From Bog-473 sp963751335 (GTDB lineage: Bacteria; Actinomycetota; Acidimicrobiia; Acidimicrobiales; RAAP-2): 64,000 nt of DNA. The number at the start of each line of letters is the position of its first letter. Position 1 is the first letter of the stretch. The notes below the pieces were generated by a model. That model worked only from the letters and a program-made list of their open reading frames with translations. It was not told where the DNA came from and did no database searches. A program made the translations under genes and the position numbers. Below are positions 17,855-25,262 of the stretch, one piece after another. The stretch covers positions 682,001 to 746,000 of the forward strand of contig CAVVUB010000001.1 of the NCBI GenBank assembly GCA_963751335.1, in the 5' to 3' direction.

Positions 17855-19032
17855 GCAAGAGCGAACCTACCCGGCTCGACCAGACTGGGTTTGAGACCCG
17901 AGCGATCCATGCCGGGCAGCCGCCGGATCCGACTACAGGGGCAGTGGTTCCGCCCGTGTCGTTCGCGACCACCTTTGCCCAGGATTCGGTGGGCGAGCCC
18001 CACGGCTATGAATATGCGCGAAGCGGCAACCCGACCCGATCTGCGCTTGAGCGGTGCATTGCCTCCTTGGAACAGGCGGAACACGGACTGGGTTTCGCAA
18101 GCGGTCTTGCCGCCGAGGATGCCGTTTTGCGACTCCTTCGTCCCGGCGATCACGTCGTCGTCCCGAACGACGCGTATGGCGGCACGTTCCGGCTCTTCGA
18201 GAAGGTGTGGGGACCCTTCGGACTTGGGTACACGCCGATCGATCTCACGACCCTCGACCGACTCGACTCTGCCTGGCCGAACCAGACGAAGATGGTGTGG
18301 ATAGAGACACCGTCCAACCCATTGCTGTCAATCGTCGACATTGAAGCTGTGTCCGCCTTTGCCCACGACCGCGGAGCGCTCGTCGTGGTCGACAACACAT
18401 TCGCCACGCCCTACCTCCAGCAGCCGCTGCAGAATGGAGCGGATGCTGTGGTGCACTCGTCGACGAAGTATTTGGGTGGCCACAGTGACGTCGTTGGGGG
18501 TTTCGTCGCAACCAACGACGACGAACTGGCGACAAAGATCCGGTTCGTCCAGAACGCTGCAGGAGGCGTACCCGGACCGTTGGACTGCTACCTCGTTCTG
18601 CGGGGAGTCAAGACGTTGGCCCTCAGGATGGACCGCCACTGCGCCAACGCGGCTGCTGTCGCTGAGCTCCTGTCCGGACACCCCGCGGTCGCCTCGGTCC
18701 ACTATCCGGGCCTGGCGCAACACCCCGGCCACAACGTGGCGCGCCGCCAGATGAACGGCTTCGGCGGGATGGTTTCGTTCGTTCTCGCCGGAGGCGAGCC
18801 TGCTGCTCTGGAGGTCGCCCGCTCCACATCGCTCTTCACGTTGGCCGAATCCCTAGGCGCGGTCGAGTCGCTGATTGAGCATCCTCACCGGATGACCCAC
18901 TCGTCAGTGGCGGACTCACCGCTGGCGGTCGACCCGGGGCTCATCCGCCTGTCTGTCGGCCTCGAAACCCTCGAGGATCTTCTCGCAGACTTGTCAGCCG
19001 CACTCGAGAAAGCGGAGAAGCCTCGTTCATAA
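17851..19032 (+). CDS. Cystathionine gamma-synthase / gamma-lyase family enzyme
   Basis: PLP enzyme of the Cys/Met metabolism family, 393 residues. It shows FETRAIHAGQPPDPTTGAVVPPV at the N-terminus, Y-x-R in YEYARSGNPTR, the DNTFATPYLQQPL motif and the PLP lysine in VVHSSTKYLGGHSDV. Position immediately after cystathionine beta-synthase with a 4-base ATGA overlap argues for the gamma-lyase direction (cystathionine to cysteine), completing reverse transsulfuration; gamma-synthase activity cannot be separated by sequence alone. Length and order are those of the common CBS-CGL operon of actinobacteria. Confidence 0.92.
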   Translation: MSKSEPTRLDQTGFETRAIHAGQPPDPTTGAVVPPVSFATTFAQDSVGEPHGYEYARSGNPTRSALERCIASLEQAEHGLGFASGLAAEDAVLRLLRPGDHVVVPNDAYGGTFRLFEKVWGPFGLGYTPIDLTTLDRLDSAWPNQTKMVWIETPSNPLLSIVDIEAVSAFAHDRGALVVVDNTFATPYLQQPLQNGADAVVHSSTKYLGGHSDVVGGFVATNDDELATKIRFVQNAAGGVPGPLDCYLVLRGVKTLALRMDRHCANAAAVAELLSGHPAVASVHYPGLAQHPGHNVARRQMNGFGGMVSFVLAGGEPAALEVARSTSLFTLAESLGAVESLIEHPHRMTHSSVADSPLAVDPGLIRLSVGLETLEDLLADLSAALEKAEKPRS

Positions 19033-19268
19033 TCTCAGGAGGAGGAATCCGCATTTTTCTTGACGGGTTCGCTCAGCAACTGCCAACTCCGCGCTGACGG
19101 CGTGGGCGGCGACTTGGCGGTCAGTGCCGACTGTGGTCACGGTCGAATTCTCTCTCGAGGCGTCGGTGGCGTGGTTTTGCGCATCGTCCCATTATTTTCC
19201 GTTATTGTCTATGTACTTAATCGGGTTTTGCCGCGAGACCGGGCTGACTTACAGGAGGAGATGCAAAT

Positions 19269-19763
19269 ATGAGCGCGACTGACGAACTGCTCACGAACAA
19301 CGCCGAGTATGCGGCGAACTTCGAAAAAGGAAGTCTGCCGCTCCCCCCGGCGAAGCGTGTCGCCATCTTGGCCTGCATGGACGCCCGTCTTGACCCAGCC
19401 AAGGCTCTCGGATTGAACGAAGGTGATGCGCACGTGATCCGGAACGCGGGAGGCGTGGCCTCAGAGGACGCGCTGCGAAGCCTGGTGATCTCTCAACGCC
19501 TCCTCGGAACTGAGGAGATCATTCTCATCCACCACACCGACTGTGGCATGGAGACCTTCAAGGACGATGCGGTTAAGGAACAGATATTCGAAGATACCGG
19601 CCTGAGGCCTTCCTTTTCACTTGAGGCATTCCCCAAGGCCGAGGAGGACGTCAAGCAAACCGCGGCAAGGATCAAGGCCAGCCCCTTCGTGCCAAAGAAG
19701 ACCATCCGTGGATTCGTCTATGAGGTTGAGTCAGGCAAGCTTCGCGAGGTCGAACTCCAGTAG
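19269..19763 (+). CDS. Beta-class carbonic anhydrase
   Basis: A 164-residue enzyme for CO2/bicarbonate interconversion. Zinc ligands are Cys36 (in ACMDARLD with the Asp38-Arg40 dyad), His89 and Cys92 (HHTDCGM). It is of the short beta-class common in actinobacteria (as Mycobacterium Rv1284-like). A strong ACAGGAGGAG ribosome site lies 8 bases before the ATG. The 236 bases before it contain an AT-richer stretch (19190-19225) that is a likely promoter. It is monocistronic; the IS3 element begins 35 bases after its stop but does not interrupt it. Confidence 0.92.
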   Translation: MSATDELLTNNAEYAANFEKGSLPLPPAKRVAILACMDARLDPAKALGLNEGDAHVIRNAGGVASEDALRSLVISQRLLGTEEIILIHHTDCGMETFKDDAVKEQIFEDTGLRPSFSLEAFPKAEEDVKQTAARIKASPFVPKKTIRGFVYEVESGKLREVELQ

Positions 19764-19798
19764 TCGGGCTATCGAGGTCGCAGTCCGACCTTTGGCCT

Positions 19799-19818
19799 TC
19801 CCCCCGTCAGCTGGACAC
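19799..19818 (+). repeat. IS3 terminal inverted repeat (left)
   Basis: Sequence TCCCCCCGTCAGCTGGACAC; reverse complement of the copy at 21058-21077 with two mismatches. It lies just outside the orfB stop codon, which fixes the left end of the element. Confidence 0.75.
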
Positions 19819-19822
19819 AGGC

Positions 19823-20716
19823 TTATGCGGCCACCAGGTCGCGGTTTGCGTAGCGTAGTTCCCACTCGATCGGCGGGACGTTGCCGAGCGTCGAGTGCAG
19901 CCGCACCGCGTTATAGCGGTTGACCCAGTCGATGATCGCCCGTCGGGCCTCGGACCGTGTGGCGAAGCGGTAGCGCGAGACGAGCTCTCGTTTCAGGCTC
20001 GCCCAGAAGCTCTCGGCCACGGCGTTGTCCTGGCTCGACCCGATCCGGCCCACGGACTGGGAGACCTGGTGCTTGAGGCACAGGGCCCGGAAGTCCCGGC
20101 CCATGTACTGCGCCCCGCGGTCGTGATGGAACACCATGCCGGCGACGTCGCCGCCCCGGGTGGCGACAGCCATGTCGAGGGCTCGCTCGACGAGCTCGCT
20201 GCGCATGTGGTCGCACAGCGCGTAGCCGATGACCCGGCGGCTGCCGAGGTCGAGGACGTCGGCCATGTAGAGCCAGCCCTCGCCCGTGGGGATGTAGGTG
20301 ATGTCTCCACAGGTGCGCGTGCCTGGTTCCCCCGGGGCGAAATCGCGCTGAACCAGGTCAGGAAGCGGTGGGGCACTGACGTCGGGGATGGTGGTGCGGA
20401 CCTTCTTGCGCCGGCCGTCCTTGGCGTAGATGCCGTGCTCGGCCTGCAGGCGCTCGACCCGCTTGTGGTTGACGTCGTAGCCCCGTCGCTTCAGCTCGTC
20501 GGTCATCCGCGGACTGCCGTAGGTGTCGTCGTGGTGGTGGTGGATGTCGTACATCTCGTTCACCAAGAGGGCCTCGTCCCACTCGGCCTCGCTCGGCGCC
20601 TTGGAGCGCTCCAGCCAGTCGTAGTAGGCCGAGGTGGAGACCTCGGCCGCCTCGCAGGCCGCTTGGACGGCAAACCCTTGGGCCTTCATGGCGGAGATGT
20701 GCCGGTAGCGGCTCAC
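19823..20716 (-). CDS. IS3-family transposase OrfB (DDE integrase core)
   Basis: A 297-residue catalytic subunit. An N-terminal HTH_21-like part (AACEAAEVSTSAYYDWLERS, then TYGSPRMTDELKRRGYDVNHKRVERL) precedes the retroviral-type integrase core with catalytic Asp in GDITYI, Asp in FHHDRGAQYMG and Glu in DNAVAESFWASLKRE. Its ATG overlaps the orfA stop by 4 bases; in this family a frameshift often fuses OrfA-OrfB, but here coupling by the overlap is the simplest reading. C-terminus ends YNAVRLHSTLGNVPPIEWE, as usual. Confidence 0.93.
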   Translation of the reverse strand: MSRYRHISAMKAQGFAVQAACEAAEVSTSAYYDWLERSKAPSEAEWDEALLVNEMYDIHHHHDDTYGSPRMTDELKRRGYDVNHKRVERLQAEHGIYAKDGRRKKVRTTIPDVSAPPLPDLVQRDFAPGEPGTRTCGDITYIPTGEGWLYMADVLDLGSRRVIGYALCDHMRSELVERALDMAVATRGGDVAGMVFHHDRGAQYMGRDFRALCLKHQVSQSVGRIGSSQDNAVAESFWASLKRELVSRYRFATRSEARRAIIDWVNRYNAVRLHSTLGNVPPIEWELRYANRDLVAA

Positions 20717-21039
20717 CGGTCCAACTCCTTCACCCAGAAGGCCACACTTCGTTTGAGCAGGTCGCGCTCGGTGGTCAGGCGCTTCACCTCCCGGCGCAGC
20801 CTGGCCATCTCCTCTCGCTCTTCGGTGCTGAGCCCCTCGCGCTCACCCCGGTCGACGCGTTCTTGGCGCACCCAGTTGCCGAGCGTCTGCTCGACCAGGC
20901 CGAGCTCGCGGGCCACGTCCGCCACCGTGCGGTGCTGGTCGATCACCAGGGCCGCCGCGTCTCGGCGGAACTCCTTTGGGTATCTACCTTTTCGCCGAGC
21001 TGGCTCAGCAGCAGGATTCTTCTCGGTCACCGTTGGCAT
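20713..21039 (-). CDS. IS3-family transposase OrfA (helix-turn-helix)
   Basis: A 108-residue DNA-binding subunit with the HTH_Tnp_1 pattern: RYPKEFRRDAAALVIDQHRTVADVARELGLVEQTLGNWV, then a leucine-zipper-like coiled coil (EEREEMARLRREVKRLTTERDLLKRSVAFWV) that mediates OrfA/OrfAB multimers. It begins 18 bases inside the right inverted repeat and overlaps orfB by 4 bases. Confidence 0.92.
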   Translation of the reverse strand: MPTVTEKNPAAEPARRKGRYPKEFRRDAAALVIDQHRTVADVARELGLVEQTLGNWVRQERVDRGEREGLSTEEREEMARLRREVKRLTTERDLLKRSVAFWVKELDR

Positions 21040-21057
21040 GACTACCTCCTATTCGAG

Positions 21058-21077
21058 GTGTCCGGCTAACGGGGGGA
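21058..21077 (-). repeat. IS3 terminal inverted repeat (right)
   Basis: Sequence GTGTCCGGCTAACGGGGGGA, the inverted partner of 19799-19818. It lies immediately upstream of orfA and probably overlaps the transposase promoter. Confidence 0.75.
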
Positions 21078-21271
21078 TGGTCACTTCGATCATCGAGCCA
21101 CGACGGATCGTCATGAAAGAGCCAGAATGAATCTTCGACGAAGATGCACTCGACCGAAGAGGAACCTGAGTCGAATGACAAAAGAACGGGCCCGTGGATT
21201 CAAGGACTGACCCACTGCCCTCGATGTCACGGGAATCGTTCCCGTGCACTTCCACAACGAACGACCGGCGG

Positions 21272-22700
21272 CTAGCTGCCTTTCGTGCGGACCTTACCCA
21301 GGAAAGGTATGAGTCGCTTGAAGAAAGCGTTGTTGGGGTACGCGCCAGCCGGGTCGTTATGGGAGTACGTACTCTGATAGTTCGCCAGGGTGAGGTTGCT
21401 CATGGGTATGCCCGATTGCTGAGCCAATATCTGCGCATCCTCCGGCACTCCTGCTCCGCCCAGACGTGCGCCAAAAGCGTAGATCAGCAGGTTCTTTGAC
21501 AGGCTATGACCCATGGTGGCGTCGACGCCGAGCACGCTCTGGGCCGGGTTTGCGTTCCCGTTGTCCACCGCACTCATGTCGTCCGTCAAGCGTTGGGGGA
21601 AGTACCACTCGGTGCCGTTGCTGTTTTTGATCCCCGCACCCGAAAACATGGTCGCGAAGCGGGCAATCGGCGTGAGAGCTCCGGCCCCCTTCCATCCGTG
21701 AATCGGGCCTTTTGAGGCGACCCCCTGGCCGAGGTGAGCTTGGGCGGCGAGCAAACTTGACGGCGAAGTCGACGCGTTCGAGCGCGTAACCGTACTGGCC
21801 CACGTTGGTGACCCGCACCAAGGGAACAATGTCTGAGGGCAACAGCCCTGAAGTCTGGCCCAACGAAGTCCCATTTGGGTCCAACAATGCAGAGGCAGCT
21901 CCTGTCGCCTCGAACAATCCCGCGTACGGCGCCGCAATACCACCGAAGTCCAACCAGGGGCTGGCGCTCGGAGCGTCGAGTTCCTGTAGCGTCTGGGTCG
22001 CTGCCAGGGCGCTCACCGGGGTCGTGCTGCTCCCGCCATCGATGTAGACCAAACCCGCGAGTGCGTCAGCTCCGGCGTGGCCGCCGAAGTCCCAGGTGGC
22101 GTACGCCGTTACCACCGACCCGCCGAGAGAGTGCCCACCGAGCACGACCTTGCCTCCGAGCTTCTTGGCGGCGCCGATGACCACGTGCAAGTCCTGGACC
22201 GCGACGTTCATTCCCCATTGCTTGGCGAATTCGACCATCGAATTGGCGACCGGCCGATAGTGATGAGTGATGCTCGGATCCTTGATGTAACCGAGGTAGT
22301 AATCGAATAGTTGCCTAGTCGTGACCTTGTGGTTCTTGTACAGGTTCAGCTCCGATTGGTCCTCGAGCAGGTTCTCTCGCCGCTCGACTGACCAGACCTG
22401 CCAACCATTGGTCTTCGAGACGATCCACTTGGCCAGGGGAACGAAATAGGCTGCGGCCGCCGAGGTGCCCGGCTCAAGGACCAGAACGTTCTTCGCGACG
22501 CTCGGCCCGACCTTTATGACGCCAACCTGGTTGTACTTGGTTGGCGTACCCGGAGCCGCATAGCCCTTCATCCACGTGACTTTCAAGGGTGACGTTGATG
22601 ACCTCGCCGCTTGACTCGCAGATGAACTGGCTCCCTCAGTCAGGAGTAGCGGCGCCATACAACAAAGAGTGGCCGACACCAGCAGAGTTCGTTTCGACAT
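21272..22700 (-). pseudogene. Exported alpha/beta hydrolase, frameshifted
   Basis: The first frame gives a Sec signal (LLVSATLCCMAPLLLTEGAS), then LVLEPGTSAAAAYF, a long cap region and the nucleophile elbow VVLGGHSLGGSVV, reading until about 21790 (GQYGYALERVDF). There the frame goes astray, while the adjacent frame continues plausibly with STSPSSLLAAQAHLGQG, FATMFSGAGIKNSNGTEWYFP, GVDATMGHSLSKNLLIYAFG, which supplies the family's C-terminal part with the late His. A single-base indel near 21775-21790 separates them. Total reconstructed length is about 475 residues. Relatives are secreted actinobacterial esterase/lipase-like proteins. Either sequencing error or recent inactivation. Confidence 0.8.
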
Positions 22701-22724
22701 GAAAGAGCGAACATTTCCGAACAT

Positions 22725-23456
22725 GGTTCGTCAGAGTACCCCGGTGTTCCCTGTCGTCATGGGTGCTCTTCTTTTGCTCTGGCGGTCCCGGAACAAATGG
22801 GAGTTCAGGCCTATGCGGATTCCGGCAAGTCCGGCGACGGCCCGACTCCGGAGGCTCGGAACCGGCGACTTCAGGCACGATGGCGACAGCTTCATCGCGG
22901 ATTACGAGATCAAAGGGACCCAGGGCAGTCAAGGCCACCCTGAAGTGAACGAAGCAGCCAGTTCAATCTCAACGGTCTGACAATGCAGAACATGTTCCGC
23001 GCTCAAGGTCCGTTACTTTCGAAATTTTGCCTGACCCTTCACCTTCGCACCGGTGGAACGTAATCGGGCTGAAGGTGGGAGCCCTTTTCGCATTGTGTGG
23101 TCGTGTACGACCACGACGCTGCAAATCTTCGATCAGAAGAGTCTGAAATCGACCACTGAGCTGCTCATTTAGCCCGGATAACGGGATTCAACCCGCGCCC
23201 TCACCTCGGCAGGTGGTTTGTTCTCTCTACCTGGTTCGTTGCTGTCCGTTGACGTGCGGCTCTGTCCATGGTTTGTCAAGCACGCTCTGTGCCCACCGGC
23301 CGGTCGATTTGAACTCTGACGCCATCGGCCTTGACTCCGCACGAGAATCACTCGCAGACCCACTATCTTCTGGCCATGCGCCCAGCGGGACCAAGTGGAT
23401 CTGGCAACGCTATTCGCCGAGCTCAAGCGGTGTCTCGCCAAGCCCGCGCCACTGGA
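22725..23456. other. Intergenic region with a tRNA-Gly remnant and a dyad
   Basis: About 730 bases between the divergent exported hydrolase and amine oxidase. It holds the tRNA remnant at 23172-23217 and a short perfect inverted repeat at 23097-23114 (arms GTGGTCGT / ACGACCAC, 2-base centre). Other open frames look non-coding. Confidence 0.5.
23172..23217 (-). repeat. 3'-half remnant of a glycine tRNA (copy C, degenerate)
   Basis: Minus strand reads ACCACCTGCCGAGGTG, AGGGCGCGGGTTGAATCCCG and TTATCCGGGC: the anticodon arm, T-arm and acceptor strand of tRNA-Gly(GCC) with at least two single-base losses. The 5' half is absent. Same orientation as the copies at 15925, 28282 and 51445. Confidence 0.5.
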
Positions 23457-25025
23457 ATGTCTGTTCTCGAAGGCGACCAGATGCTTGCTGCCCGCGTCTC
23501 TCGCCGTGATCTTCTCGGGTACGGCGCCGCGGTCGCTGTCGCAATACCGACTCTGAATTCCAAAGTAGCCCGGCGCGCGGCCACAATCTCACGTTCGGAG
23601 CCTCGGATTGTGGTCGTCGGCGCAGGCATCGCCGGTCTTGGTTGCGCCTACCGCCTCTGGACCCAGTACGGAAAACACGCCGACGTATACGAGTACAACT
23701 CGGTGCCGGGTGGCCGGATCCGGACTCTGCGCAATTATTTCGCCGACGATCAAGTGGTCGAGGAACACGCGGAGTTCATCAATCCCGAACACACGGCCAC
23801 CCTTGCGCTTGCCCGGAGCTTCGGGCTCACTCTCGACAATACGGATGCCTATCCGCCGGGCACCCACCCTCACCGAGAGCAACTGAGCTTTTTCGGGCAA
23901 CCTTGGTCGCAAGCGTCCCTCAATCAGGACTGGCATGAGTGGGGATGGGAGCTCTTTCATAAGGCCGCTTTCGAAACCGCGCCCTGGCCTCAGCTCTACA
24001 ACAATCACACGCCCGGCGGGCAGCAGTTCGACCGGATGTCCGTATCGGAATGGATCGAGACGTATATCCCAGGCGGCTTGGCGTCGGACTTCGGCGCCCT
24101 CTGCGTCTCCGCGGTCCTCGACGAATTCGGCGGCGATCCAGACCTTCAGTCGGCGCTCAATCTCGTATACCTGCTTGGCCAGGACGACAGCTCGAAAAGT
24201 GGTGCCCAACCCAAGGACCGTCCCGAACTGGGTGGGGCAAATGAGAAGTGGCATATCCACGGTGGCAACGACCAGCTGATCTACGGGATCCTTCACGGTC
24301 TACCTTCAGGAATTCTTCATCTCGATCAAAGATTGGTCGCGGTGAGCGCGTCAGGCAACCATTTCAAATGCACGTTCGAGTACGGACTCTCCACCCACGA
24401 TGTACTGGCCGACCACGTCGTGCTCGCCCTCCCGTTCACCACCTTGCGCCAAGTGGACCTGGAGGGCGTCTCGATCAGCCCGCTGCACCTCCAGGCCATA
24501 CAACAAGAGCCACTAGGCACGAATTCGAAGTTTTTCCTCCAGTTTGACGAGCGCGTGTGGAACGATCCCGACAGCGCCACCGGGAATTGCTATTGCGGGG
24601 GGGTTGTCGAGGGCGGGTGGGATGCGACGAACTACCAGTCCGGCACCGCAGGAATCCTTGCCGCGCTACCTGGCGGCAATTCTGCCCAGGACTGGGGCAC
24701 CACTTACGGCTTGAGCAACTATGCCGGCCAACCCCCTCCCGCAATGACGGAGGCATTTCTCAATCAGTTCAACACATTGTTTCCCGGCGTGAACGCCGCA
24801 TTTAACGGCAGGTCATACTTCGTTTGGTCTCCGGGCGATCCACATATTCTCGGCGCTTACTCTTACCTCAAGGTCGGGCAGTACACGGCGTTCAATGGCA
24901 TACAGGGGCAACGCGAAGCAAACCTCCATTTCGCGGGCGAGCAAACCTCAATCAACTTTCAGGGTTACATCGAAGGTGGACTTCGGAGTGGCTATCGGTG
25001 CGCAGATGAGATCGCGAGCGGATGA
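23457..25025 (+). CDS. Tat-exported FAD-dependent amine oxidase
   Basis: A 522-residue flavoenzyme. It begins with a twin-arginine signal (VSRRDLLGYGAAVAVAIPTL), then the Rossmann motif IVVVGAGIAGLGCAYRL and the flavin segment PGGRIRTLRN; the C-terminus has LHFAGEQTSINFQGYIEGGLRSG, the second FAD contact of the monoamine/polyamine oxidase family. Likely exported folded with FAD to act on amines, amino acids or related compounds outside the membrane. The frame is open from 23331; the extra codons have low GC at third positions, so I prefer the ATG at 23457, which places the RR motif at residues 17-18. Confidence 0.88.
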   Translation: MSVLEGDQMLAARVSRRDLLGYGAAVAVAIPTLNSKVARRAATISRSEPRIVVVGAGIAGLGCAYRLWTQYGKHADVYEYNSVPGGRIRTLRNYFADDQVVEEHAEFINPEHTATLALARSFGLTLDNTDAYPPGTHPHREQLSFFGQPWSQASLNQDWHEWGWELFHKAAFETAPWPQLYNNHTPGGQQFDRMSVSEWIETYIPGGLASDFGALCVSAVLDEFGGDPDLQSALNLVYLLGQDDSSKSGAQPKDRPELGGANEKWHIHGGNDQLIYGILHGLPSGILHLDQRLVAVSASGNHFKCTFEYGLSTHDVLADHVVLALPFTTLRQVDLEGVSISPLHLQAIQQEPLGTNSKFFLQFDERVWNDPDSATGNCYCGGVVEGGWDATNYQSGTAGILAALPGGNSAQDWGTTYGLSNYAGQPPPAMTEAFLNQFNTLFPGVNAAFNGRSYFVWSPGDPHILGAYSYLKVGQYTAFNGIQGQREANLHFAGEQTSINFQGYIEGGLRSGYRCADEIASG

Positions 25026-25262
25026 GTATCGGCTGAAGCCAACGACCTGCCGTACTGTTCATTGCCAGTTTCCAGCACGTCAACTGAGTCCGCCCATGTA
25101 GTCGAGCGCTCTCCTGTCGCCAGGTCGAACTCAACTCGGCGTCGCCCGAGCGGAGGGCGACGCCGCCATTCAACCTCGCTCCTCGTGACATCCTGCCATG
25201 GCACCCGACGCGTCCACCTCGCGCGATTCGGTGATCGGTGAGCGCCCCCGAGGACAAACCGT

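Larger units (their letters stand above)
19799..21077 (-). mobile_element. IS3-family insertion sequence, apparently complete
   Basis: A 1.28-kb element with two overlapping reading frames on the minus strand (orfA then orfB) bounded by imperfect 20-bp terminal inverted repeats at 19799-19818 and 21058-21077, matching at 18 of 20 positions (TCCCCCCGTYAGCYGGACAC). No clear target duplication is visible in the three to five bases on either side. Both frames are intact, so it may still be mobile. Confidence 0.85.

Noticed and set aside
19895..21130. Long 411-residue open frame on the plus strand across the IS3 element
   Set aside because: It is the antisense shadow of orfA/orfB; composition is that of a GC-rich shadow frame and it has no family features.
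22785..22812. GGAACAAATGGGAGTTC as another cluster element
   Set aside because: The spacing and the right half differ and it is 10 kb outside the cluster; not a convincing match.
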